Positions 57,901-64,000 of a DNA stretch of 64,000 nucleotides are shown here, one piece after another. The notes under the pieces were generated by a model. That model did no database searches. It was not told the DNA's origin and was given only the letters and a program-made list of their open reading frames with translations. Source of the DNA: Cyrtodaria siliqua. Its lineage: Eukaryota; Mollusca; Bivalvia; Adapedonta; Hiatellidae. Position 1 is the first letter of the stretch. Each line of letters starts with the position of its first letter. Made by a program: the position numbers and the translations under genes. Location: assembly GCA_037043455.1 (NCBI GenBank), contig JAWPHD010004351.1, positions 126,104 to 190,103 on the forward strand, written 5' to 3'.

Positions 57901-60900
57901 GCTGTAAAATATTTATTTCTCAACCAATTTTCAAAATTAAGTAGTTTTATTTACCACTAAAAATGCCAGTTCTAATGATATATAACTGATGTACGTATTA
58001 TTTAAATTGCTCAAGTTACTTCAGAAAAACCTTTGGCTGAAACAAGCGCCCCAAACAATAGGTTGCTTTTTTTCAGAAAAATTGATAAAAAGGCTTATTC
58101 ATTTTGGCAATTGTTGGACACAAGAAATATTTTTTTTGCATGTGGGGTGGTTCATAAACTTACTTTTTTTTCCTCAATGGACTATTTTGATGATACTATT
58201 TAGAAAATACTAATCAGTTTCCCAATATTTTCTAATTTGAAATATGCGTTTGCATTGCTACTTCGAGGTATTTTTTAAACATGTGACACGATCATGAACA
58301 TATTTAAATAAAAGGGAAGCCGTTTTCTTTCAACTATGTACGTTATTAAGGGTGAAATATTATAATAGATTTTAATAGTTTAAATATCAATGTTCTCCAG
58401 AAGTGGATGGGACACCGTTCACTTATATACCGAGTGCAGACTTTGCATCTTTGCAACCCTCTTGTCAATTTCTTTTTAATATATTTCACTTTCAAAAAGG
58501 ACTTAAAAACAGATATGTGCATTTTTATTTTAGTCAAATGAATTTATTTTGCTCTGACATGCTACATTTTTTTAAAATATTGTCCTGGTTGTATAAAGAG
58601 CCAATAACCAAACAAACATATTAAGCAAAGTATTACAAAAGTATTAAAACACTGTGTTTGACCTATTTTTGGAACGTGTCGAGAGAAAAAATAAAAAAAA
58701 TAAAATAAAAAAAAATCCCTACCTAACTACCCTATTTTTTTTCCCAATGTTACCTGAACCACACATATTATTTTGTTTGGCCTAATATCAATTAAAGCTT
58801 GGACAAATTAGAAAAAGAGTCATTGTTTGAACGATTTTCATATGGCCCTTTAAAGGTTTTAATACACAAACTTTGTCTGGACTAGTTTTTCTAAACTCCT
58901 GGCCGGATTTCAAAGAAACTTTGCAGGGAAAATCAGTACCAAGCATTGTTGTGCATATTGTTGCTGTGTTCCGGTTGAATGATTTTTGTTGGAGTTGTGG
59001 CTCTTTAAAGGTTGCTATACATAAACTTTGTCCCGACTAGTCTCCAGATACCATGGCCGGATTTCAACGAATCTTGGTGGGGATGACCAGTCCAAGCCTA
59101 ATCACTATTATTATTTCATGTTGCTCCATTTTATCAAATTTATGCACGTTAACTTGAACATTTTGTGATTTGAGATTGGAATTATAATGTTGCCTTGGTA
59201 ACTGGTTATTTCAGGGCACATTCCTATTAAACCAAGCTCTAAGTCGAGCGTTGGTGTCAGCCAGTGTGAAGAACGCCTCCATCATCAACATATCCAGTAT
59301 CTCAGGCAAGGTATGTAGTCACCTGACATGTACGCACCTTATATGGTATGTCAAGAAACATACATGATCCAGATGTTAAAGGGTTACATATCCCTTTCAT
59401 AACGCACAAAGTTATGGTTATTGTCATGTTGACACCAAAAATCATCTACATCTTATATAATTTAGGCAGGGAATGCTTGGACTTGGTTTATGAAGTTATT
59501 AAAGGTGGAGTATGCTCATTAAAGCATAAAAGGAAACAGTTGACGAAGTATGTATAAACAGACGTTGTACTACACTGTACCCTCTGAACTTTACACTAAG
59601 CATTACACGGGTAGTAAGCTGGGCCAAATGGTTTATGTATAGCTCCGGTATTGTTTGAGTAAACAATGAATAAAAATGTTTGCATAACTTTTTACAGAAG
59701 TGTAAGATAAGAAAAGATAATATTTACTTCGAATCGGCAAAACAGACAATGGGACAACACCAGTTCTGATGAGCCTTTTAACCGACTATTAATAACAAAT
59801 ATAAACAATACCAACTACGTATAATGGCTGAAAGTTAAGAATGCATACATAGATACATGTAAGACTAAATTAAGCATACAAATCTAAGATAAGCACAATT
59901 TAAAACACAGATCTTAAAGGTCCAAGAATCGGCAAATAAAATTTGTGACCATTCACACAAGTATATTTTAACTAAGTTGTTTCAATAACTGCCTAGGTAC
60001 ATAATGCGATTACAGCAGATATGACGGTAATGTTATACACTAACACTCGACACAAAGTTCCGTAACATTGGTAATAATAACACAGGCATTATGGCATTCA
60101 TTGTCTTCTCTCAGACAGGTGACATATGTTACAATAACAGAGGCATAATGGCATTCATTGTCTTCTCTGAGACAGGTAATATAGATTACAATAACACAGG
60201 CATAATGGCATTCGTTGTCCTCTCAGACAGGTAACGTAGGTTACAATAACACAGGTATAATGGCATTCATTGTTTCTCTTAGACAGGTGACATAGGTTAC
60301 AATAACACAGGTATAATGGCATTTATTGTCTTCTCTCAGACAGATAACATAGGTTACAATAACACAGGTATAATGGCATTTATTGTCTTCTCTTAGACAA
60401 GTGACATAGGTTACAATAACCCAGGTATAATGGCGTTATTTGTACTCTCTCAGACAGGTAACATAGGTCACAATAACAGAGGCATAATGGCATTCATTGT
60501 CTTTTCTCAGACAGGTAACATATGTTAAAATAACACAGGTATCATGGCATTCATTTTCTTCTCTCAGACAGGTGACATAGGTCACAATAACAGAGGCATA
60601 ATAACATTCATTGTCTCTCTTAGACAGTTAATGTAGGTTACAGTAACACGGGTATCATGGCATTCATTTTCTTCTCTCAGACAGGTGACATAGGTCACAA
60701 TAACAAGGCATAATGGCATTCCTTGGCTTCTCTCAGATAGGTAACGTAGGTTACAATAACACAGGTATCATGACATTACTTGTCTTCTCTTAGACAGGTG
60801 ACATAGGTTACAATAACACAGGTATAATGGCATTCATTGTCTTCTCTTAGACAGGTGACATAGGTTACAATAACACAGGTATAATGGCATTCATTGTCTT

Positions 60901-63325
60901 CTCTTAGACAGGCGACATAGGTTACAATAACACAGGTATAATGGCATTCATTGTCTTCTCTTAGACAGGTGACATAGGTTACAATAACACAGGTATAATG
61001 GCATTCATTGTCTTCTCTTAGACAGGCGACATAGGTTACAATAACACAGGTATAATGGCATTCATTGTCTTCTCTTAGACAGGTGACATAGGTTACAATA
61101 ACACAGGTATAATGGCATGATTTGTCCTCTCTCAGACAGGTAACATAGGTTACAATAACAGAGGCATAATGGCATTCATTGTCTTCTCTCAGGCAGGTAA
61201 CGTAGGTTACAATAACAGAGGCATAATGGCATTCATTGTCTTTTCTCAGACAGGTAATGTAAGTTACAATAACACAGGTATCATGGCATTCATTTCCTCT
61301 CTCAGGCAGGTAATGTTGGTTACAATAACAGAGACATAATGACATTCATTGCCTTCTCTCAGACAGGTAATGTAGGTCACAATATTAGAGGCATAATTAC
61401 ATTCTTTGTCATCTCTCAGACAGGTAACATAGGTCACAATATTAGAGGCATAATTGCATTCATTGTCTTCTCTCAGACAGGTAACATAGGTCACAATATT
61501 AGAGTCATAATTGCATTCATAATCTTCTCTCAGACAGGTAACGTAAGTCACAATATCAGAGTCATAATTGCATTCATTGTCTTCTCTCAGACAGGTAACG
61601 TAGGTCACAATATCAGAGGCATAATTGCATTCATTGTCTTCTCTCAGACAGGTAACGTAGGTCACAATATCAGAGGCATAATTACATTCTTTGTCATCTC
61701 TCAGACAGGTATCATAGGTCACAATATTAGAGGCATAATTGCATTCATTGTCTTCTCTCAGACAGGTAACATAGGTCACAATATCAGAGGCATAATTGCA
61801 TTCATTGTTTTCTCTCAGACAGGTAACATAGGTCACAATATTAGAGGCATAATTGCATTCATTGTTTTCTCTCAGACAGGTAACGTAGGTCACAATATTA
61901 GAGGCATAATTGCATTCATTGTTTTCTCTCAGACAGGTAACATAGGTCACAATATTAGAGGCATAATTGCATTCATTGTTTTCTCTCAGACAGGTAACAT
62001 AGGTCACAATGTTAGAGGCATAATTGCATTCATTGTTTTCTCTCAGACAGGTAACATAGGTCACAATATTAGAGGCATAATTGCATTCATTGTTTTCTCT
62101 CAGACAGGTAACATAGGTCACACTATTAGAGGCATAATTGCATTCATTGTTTTCTCTCAGACAGGTAACATAGGTCACACTATTAGAGGCATAATTGCAT
62201 TCATTGTTTTCTCTCAGACAGGTAACATAGGTCACAATATTAGAGGCATAATTGCATTCATTGTTTTCTCTCAGACAGGTAACATAGGTCACAATATTAG
62301 AGGCATAATTGCATTCATTGTTTTCTCTCAGACAGGTAACGTAGGTCACAATATTAGAGGCATAATTGCATTCATTGTTTTCTCTCAGACAGGTAACGTA
62401 GGTCACAATATTAGAGGCATAATTGCATTCATTGTTTTCTCTCAGACAGGTAACATAGGTCACAATATTAGAGGCATAATTGCATTCATTGTTTTCTCTC
62501 AGACAGGTAACATAGGTCACAATATTAGAGGCATAATTGCATTCATTGTTTTCTCTCAGACAGGTAACATAGGTCACAATATTAGAGGCATAATTGCATT
62601 CATTGTTTTCTCTCAGACAGGTAACATAGGTCACAATATTAGAGCATAATTGCATTCATTGTTTTCTCTCAGACAGGTAACATAGGTCACAATATTAGAG
62701 GCATAATTGCATTCATTGTTTTCTCTCAGACAGGTAACATAGGTCACAATATTAGAGGCATAATTGAATTCTTTGTTTTCTTTCAGACAGGTAACATAGG
62801 TCACAATATTAGAGGCATAATTGAATTCTTTGTTTTCTCTCAGACAGGTAACATAGGTCACAATATTAGTGGCATAACTGCATTCTTTGTTTTCTCTCAG
62901 ACAGGTAACATAGGTCACAATATTAGTGGCATAACTGCATTCTTTGTTTTCTCTCAGACAGGTAACATAGGTCACAATATTAGAGGCATAATTACATTCA
63001 TTGTTTTCTCTCAGACAGGTAACATAGGTCACAATATTAGAGCATAATTGCATCATTGTTTTCTCTCAGACAGGTCACATAGGTCACAATATTAGTGTAT
63101 AATTGAATTCTTTGTTTTCTCTCAGACAGGTAACATAGGTCACAATATTAGAGGCATAATTGCATTCTTTGTTTTCTCTCAGACAGGTAACATAGGTCAC
63201 AATATTAGTGGCATAATTGCATTCTTTGTTTTCTCTCAGACAGGTAACATAGGTCAAGCTAACTATTCTGCTTCCAAGGCTGGGGTCATAGGCCTTACCA
63301 AAACAGCAGCCAAAGAACTTGGCGG
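36886..63325 (+). CDS. HSD17B8: HSD17B8-type 3-ketoacyl-ACP/hydroxysteroid dehydrogenase, 3' partial; exon span
   Basis: Five plus-strand exons (36886-36934, 41607-41726, 44419-44615, 59215-59310, 63240-63325) join in phase to about 182 residues. The rest, about 75 residues including the C-terminal strand, is beyond the window. It is a short-chain dehydrogenase with TGAGSGIGR for NAD binding, NSAGI, NVNLKGTFL, the SISG serine segment (NISSISGK) and catalytic Y-x-x-x-K in NYSASKAG. In vertebrates HSD17B8 pairs with CBR4 as the mitochondrial 3-ketoacyl-ACP reductase and also oxidises estradiol. HSD17B8 is preferred over CBR4 because of the [16 protein letters not shown] and SNxxxxSIINISSxxGK context. 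Introns of 4.7, 2.7, 14.6 and 3.9 kb are filled with repeats. Confidence 0.9.
36941..37521. other. HSD17B8 intron 1, unremarkable part
   Basis: AT-rich; no exon or element seen. Confidence 0.5.
37522..38050. mobile_element. MITE-like element with perfect 19-bp inverted ends
   Basis: CAAGCCCAGTTTCCGTCAT (37522-37540) is exactly inverted at 38032-38050. The interior of about 490 bp has no recognisable transposase. No target-site duplication is evident. Confidence 0.75.
38266..39123. mobile_element. TIR element, CAGGCCTGTCAAA...TTTGGCAGGCCTG, ATT duplication
   Basis: The 13-bp ends are inverted with one difference, flanked on both sides by ATT. The interior repeats CTCCGGAT and TCTCCAGATTT motifs near the left end and has an AGGATTTTTAG counterpart near the right. 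Non-autonomous. Confidence 0.7.
39150..39420. repeat. Hairpin-bearing repeat (CACATCCTCTTG...CAAGAGGATGTG)
   Basis: Positions 39150-39178 and 39215-39242 form arms with about 24 paired bases around a loop containing GTCGAC. The sequence to about 39420 carries GAGGGTATCAACCCGGCAGG, which echoes ATAATTATCAACCCGAGAAT in the loop. Confidence 0.7.
39640..39706. repeat. 15-bp tandem repeat (ACAATACAATACAAC)
   Basis: Four to five copies. Confidence 0.9.
39992..40562. mobile_element. MITE-like element with 15-bp perfect inverted ends
   Basis: ATAGCCCATTTCACC at 39992-40006 is inverted exactly at 40548-40562. The 570-bp interior is non-coding. ACTCCCTGGTTACAATG/GGAGTAACGTACTCCCTG motifs near 40105-40135 form a small internal palindrome. 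Confidence 0.8.
40565..40900. repeat. Two-unit repeat (about 165 bp) with perfect DR1 nuclear-receptor motifs
   Basis: AGGTCAAAGGTCA occurs at 40594-40606 and 40759-40771, 165 bp apart, in otherwise similar surroundings (GTGAAAT...TTTTGATA.ACT.CA). A third, diverged unit begins near 40880. It belongs to the class of repeats with nucleosome-sized units in this window. Confidence 0.75.
41060..41410. repeat. Dispersed repeat related to 41935-42680
   Basis: It contains GGCCGTAACCCGAGAAGTAT, CATATGTCCAATAGCTTTGA and AGAGTTATGCCCCTTTTCAT, in the order seen in the tandem array at 42 kb. Confidence 0.75.
41607..41726 (+). CDS. HSD17B8: HSD17B8 exon 2 (Rossmann glycine motif)
   Basis: It runs from TTACTGCAG to AAAG|GTATTA. 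It encodes [20 protein letters not shown] then [10 protein letters not shown]. The Asp ending the second strand (VVD) predicts NAD rather than NADP, as in the known enzyme. Confidence 0.9.
41935..42680. repeat. Tandem repeat, units of 169-173 bp, about 4.5 copies
   Basis: It opens with a GTCGCCGTCCGTCCGTC tract. Each unit has GGCCATAACTT.AGAAGTATT, TGAAACTTCACACAC, CCAATAACTCTGACTTTCAT and AGAGTTATGCCCC...AACCTGCAACCTA. The motif CTCATAAC falls at 42154, 42323 and 42496. Confidence 0.88.
43325..43470. repeat. Second copy of the dispersed repeat at 24351-24490
   Basis: It is longer in the middle (CGGCAGCCAGACATTGCAGG) than the first copy. Confidence 0.8.
43594..44008. mobile_element. MITE, TTTAAAGGGACATATGGCAA ends
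   Basis: The left end TTTAAAGGGACATATGGCAA then TCTTGA is inverted at the right end (TCAAGATTGCCGTGTGCCCT then TTTAAA, 43983-44008). This intact copy identifies the source of the 30-bp satellite at 31620-32790. Partial copies lie at 32791-33005 and about 48130-48245. Confidence 0.85.
44419..44615 (+). CDS. HSD17B8: HSD17B8 exon 3 (NAG region)
   Basis: I chose acceptor CATTTCCAG|TGGCAG because it alone gives the right phase without a stop. The exon reads [19 protein letters not shown] and ends [27 protein letters not shown] replaces the more usual NNAG, and the Asn is kept. The first few residues are less certain than the rest. Confidence 0.85.
44616..45184. other. HSD17B8 intron 3, unremarkable start
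   Basis: No element or exon recognised. Confidence 0.5.
45185..45610 (+). mobile_element. Family A element (TAGCTCTACTGGCC head), short truncated copy
   Basis: The head hairpin CTCTACTGGCCAAAGGCCAGCG is followed by the CCGTC tract and two units with GAAAACCAGCCAGATCGG. It lacks the tail. Confidence 0.75.
45616..48075 (+). mobile_element. Family A element with about 15 internal units of about 165 bp, tail missing
   Basis: The head AGCTCTACTGGCCAGGGGCC closes as a hairpin (AGCAGAGCT) and is followed by CCGTCCGTT. Units contain GTTCAAATGGTGACCCTGGG, GGGTCACAGTTTTACATAGA, AAAATCTTCTTCTCTGAAAC and TATAAGCTTATGGTCCT. Spacings of the first are 165, 166, 165, 174, 156 and 168. It ends abruptly near 48075. 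Confidence 0.88.
48130..48245. mobile_element. Partial MITE copy (right end)
   Basis: TGCTTGATACAAACTTCAAG followed by ATTAAGGTGTGTCCCTTT matches the right end of 43594-44008. Confidence 0.65.
48246..49023. other. Intronic sequence, nothing recognised
   Basis: It includes a short duplication (AAGCCTGACCTTCGTGGCTATTA, 48866-48910). Confidence 0.5.
49033..49745. mobile_element. Mutator-like (MULE) non-autonomous element, 130-bp TIRs, 9-bp duplication
   Basis: About 49035-49160 is inverted at about 49615-49745 (CTGATGGGGTCATTGTCGTA and further), with roughly 85-90% identity by eye. CTACATTGA stands immediately outside at 49024-49032 and 49746-49754. Long TIRs with a 9-bp target duplication are the signature of Mutator-type elements. 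The interior of about 450 bp has no transposase. The arm repeats the motif CATTTATGTATACAGAAA and its variants. Confidence 0.85.
50087..52017 (+). mobile_element. Family A element, copy with both ends
   Basis: The head AGCTCTACTGGCCAAGGGCC then AGCAGAGCT forms a hairpin. GCCAGTAGAGC at 51981-51991 is the exact reverse complement of the head (50089-50099), and the end is the hairpin GGCCCTCTTGGGCC followed by TCTTGTTT. Internal units are about 165 bp. The whole internal part restarts near 50824 (TTCTTCAAACGACTTCTCG). A T-rich stretch (51650-51835) precedes the tail. It resembles non-autonomous Helentron-type rolling-circle elements. Confidence 0.8.
51650..51835. repeat. Poly-T/(TTTTTA)n and (AT)n low-complexity tract
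   Basis: Almost pure T with scattered A and an (AT)10-like run near 51780-51800. Confidence 0.97.
52251..53135 (+). mobile_element. Family D element: GTCTCGCC hairpin head plus four 165-bp units
   Basis: The head GTCTCGCCTTTTCGAAGAAA then AAAAGAGAC forms a hairpin, followed by GGCGGCGGCGGC. Units carry CACAAACTGTATGCACTAGA and AAAGCAAATGTG...GTGACCTTGACC. GTATGC falls at 52351, 52516, 52679 and 52844, spacings of 165, 163 and 165. The GTCTCGCC head is a variant of the AGCTCGAC head at 63757. Confidence 0.82.
53145..54538 (+). mobile_element. Family A-like element, left part, with 161-bp units
   Basis: The head TAGCTCTACTGGCCAAGGAC is followed by units with TTTACCAGATTGTTA.TATCA, GAAAACCAGCCAGATCGGAC and GGAGTTATGGCCCTTGATTT. 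AGATTGTT falls at 53191, 53352, 53514 and 53675. The sequence is broken at 54538 by the 4.2 kb insertion and resumes at 58786. Confidence 0.8.
54623..56376 (+). mobile_element. Family B element (TAGCTCACCTGAGCC head), copy with both ends, nested
   Basis: The head AGCTCACCTGAGCCGAAGGC then TCAAAGGTGAGCT forms a hairpin, followed by a CGTCCGTCCGTCGTT tract. CTCAGGTGAGC at 56340-56350 is the exact reverse complement of GCTCACCTGAG at 54625-54635. A hairpin GGGCCATCATGGCCC and TCTTGTTT follow. The internal 165-bp units are family A units, so A and B share a core but differ in their ends. Confidence 0.82.
56395..56670 (+). other. CpG-rich segment with ATGGCGGCGACC start, possible captured gene exon
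   Basis: After three GTACGAAAC.CCGCG repeats comes ACAACATGGCGGCGACCGTG, an untypically GC-rich start context. Two overlapping open frames continue to 56639 and 56670, separated by an A7 run where a single indel would join them. It looks like the first exon of some host gene carried in the transposon, but I cannot identify it. Confidence 0.3.
57490..58066. mobile_element. 577-bp foldback element, nearly complete palindrome
   Basis: CTATTGTTTGGGGCGC at 57490-57505 is exactly inverted at 58051-58066. Inverted matching continues inward in blocks (GTTTCAGCCAAAGGTTTTT, GTATATCAGT...ACATTTTTAGTGGTAAA, TGATGGGTC..TTT) almost to the centre near 57780. It lies inside the 4.2 kb composite element. Confidence 0.85.
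58786..59095 (+). mobile_element. Right continuation of the interrupted family A-like element
   Basis: It begins TATCAATTAAAGCTTGGACA, completing the unit cut at 54538. It continues with ATATGGCCCTTTAAAGG and TCTGGACTAG...GGCCGGATTTCAA units. Confidence 0.7.
59215..59310 (+). CDS. HSD17B8: HSD17B8 exon 4 (catalytic Ser segment)
   Basis: This exon of 32 codons, phase 0 at both ends, runs from GTTATTTCAG to AAG|GTATGT. It encodes [20 protein letters not shown] then [12 protein letters not shown], including the serine of the catalytic triad. Confidence 0.92.
59311..60064. other. HSD17B8 intron 4, unique 5' part
   Basis: No repeats or exons recognised. The tandem array starts at about 60065. 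Confidence 0.55.
60065..63239 (+). repeat. 57-bp satellite built from the HSD17B8 exon 5 splice acceptor, about 55 copies
   Basis: Each exon-proximal unit reads TTTTCTCTCAG, ACAGGTAACATAGGTCA, then CAATATTAGAGGCATAATTG and CATTCATTG. The first two parts are identical to the real acceptor and first 17 bases of exon 5 at 63229-63256. Two blocks exist. A distal, more diverged block (about 60065-61345) has GTTACAATAACACAGGTATA and TTAGACAGGTGACAT. A proximal, homogeneous block (61345-63239) ends at the exon. The 57-bp period (19 codons) keeps frames open on both strands, giving apparent proteins of 436 and 463 residues that are not genes. Confidence 0.96.
63240..63325 (+). CDS. HSD17B8: HSD17B8 exon 5 (YxxxK); last exon in window
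   Basis: The acceptor TTTTCTCTCAG is followed by ACAGGTAACATAGGTCA, giving [15 protein letters not shown] then [13 protein letters not shown] and GG|GTAAGC. It holds the catalytic Tyr and Lys. The acceptor and the first 17 coding bases are the repeat unit of the array that fills the preceding intron. Confidence 0.93.
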
Positions 63326-63754
63326 GTAAGCCTATATCACTTGTATACTATCAAACAAATGGATGTTATATTTGCACAGTTGTTGGATATGTTCACTAAT
63401 TATCCAACACTCATTCTTTCCATGACTTTGACCTTCAAGTCAATGCCACACTTTGTTGAAAATGTCTACTTTTGATTAAGAAGTTTGTCCGAATTTCTCC
63501 AACACAGGGCACTAGTCAGCTTTTAGGGGACAGGGGCCAGGACCCTCAAGAAGGGAAATTTTACGTTGTTTTCATATCAAAGGGGAATTTCTAAGAAAGT
63601 AAAATTAGTGTGGTTTTTTTTATTATTTAAATGGCACCACGAATGTACCATTCCAAATTACAAAAGTATGCTGTTTTCCTGTATTGGAGTTTAAAATTTC
63701 TAATAATGTCGGTAAGTAAGCAGATATTGAGCATAGCCAAATAACTAGCTGATT
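63326..63754. other. HSD17B8 intron 5 start
   Basis: AT-rich; nothing recognised. Confidence 0.5.
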
Positions 63755-64000
63755 TTTAGCTCGACTATTCGAAGAATAAGAGAGCTTATGTAATCACCCC
63801 GGCGTTGGCGTCGGCGTCCCACATCAAGGTTTGCGTGTAAGCTGTGTTTACAAGTCTATATCTCTTACATTTCTTATCCTACCACAACCAAATTTGTTCA
63901 TAGGGCTTCCTTGTAGCATTATCTTAAGAGCTGCATCAGCAATTTTGGTTCTGTAACCCATGGGCTCCCATGAAACGCAAAATTTGATAGCCATAAAATG
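63755..64000 (+). mobile_element. Family C element (TTTTTAGCTCGACTATTCGAAG head), cut by window end
   Basis: The head AGCTCGACTATTCGAAGAAT then AAGAGAGCT forms a hairpin, followed by CCCCGGCGTTGGCGTCGGCG. This repeats the head-plus-GC-tract plan of families A, B and D. Confidence 0.75.

Larger units (their letters stand above)
54539..58782. mobile_element. 4,244-bp composite element with 34-bp perfect TIRs and TAA duplication
   Basis: Positions 54539-54572 (GGCCAAACAAAATAATATGT then GTGGTTCAGGTAAC) are exactly inverted at 58749-58782. TAA flanks both sides (54536-54538, 58783-58785). Removing the element and one TAA restores the host repeat (AGATTGTTAATATCAAT). A 3-bp T-W-A target and GGCC ends suggest the PIF/Harbinger group. 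No transposase is visible. Most of the interior is other elements that landed inside it. Confidence 0.85.

Noticed and set aside
61264..62655. Open frames of 463 (minus) and 436 (plus) residues, the longest in the window
   Set aside because: They are the 57-bp array read in frame. Periodicity alone keeps them open on both strands, and the plus frame begins at a splice acceptor copy rather than a start context.
60776..63250. CRISPR-like array
   Set aside because: The units are direct tandem copies without unique spacers, within a eukaryotic intron.

Overview
This is eukaryotic DNA, almost certainly from a bivalve mollusc. The genes have short exons with GT-AG introns, intergenic and intronic DNA is AT-rich, and tandem minisatellites and dispersed repeats fill most of the window. 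Several repeat types resemble ones I know from bivalves: heads such as TTTTTAGCTCTACTGGCC and TAGCTCACCTGAGC, CGTCCGTC tracts, and cores of about 165 bp. I cannot name the species from sequence alone. Only three host genes are supported; nearly all long open frames lie in tandem arrays and are not genes.

Gene 1 (633-7011, + strand) is the 3' part of a secreted ADAM/ADAMTS-like (M12B) zinc metalloprotease. Seven exons join in perfect phase. They encode the end of the catalytic domain (HELAHTMAVEHD), a cysteine-rich domain and a long threonine-rich mucin-like tail. Gene 2 (26757-36608, - strand) is a complete PTRH1 (bacterial-type peptidyl-tRNA hydrolase) in five exons, with a basic, mitochondrial-looking N-terminus. 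Gene 3 (36886 to beyond the last exon seen, 63240-63325, + strand) is HSD17B8, a short-chain dehydrogenase of mitochondrial fatty-acid synthesis. Five exons are visible and the 3' end lies outside the window. PTRH1 and HSD17B8 are head to head across 277 bp that contains a perfect CRE (TGACGTCA) and an inverted CCAAT box.

Between genes 1 and 2 (7.2-26.7 kb) lie foldback and TIR elements, a Penelope-like reverse-transcriptase pseudogene split by a 3.8 kb insertion with an 11-bp direct repeat, C-rich arrays, and 17-bp and 22-bp minisatellites. PTRH1 introns carry at least seven tandem arrays. One 1.6 kb array is an amplification of the terminal inverted repeat of a dispersed MITE. HSD17B8 intron 3 (14.6 kb) is a nested stack of transposons.

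The most striking structure is in HSD17B8 intron 4. About 55 tandem copies of a 57-bp unit (about 60065-63239) end exactly at exon 5, and each unit near the exon carries the exon's own 3' splice site plus its first 17 coding bases. A second theme is that at least six unrelated repeat families share an internal period of 161-173 bp. Several are bounded by hairpins and asymmetric inverted repeats like those of Helentron-type rolling-circle elements.
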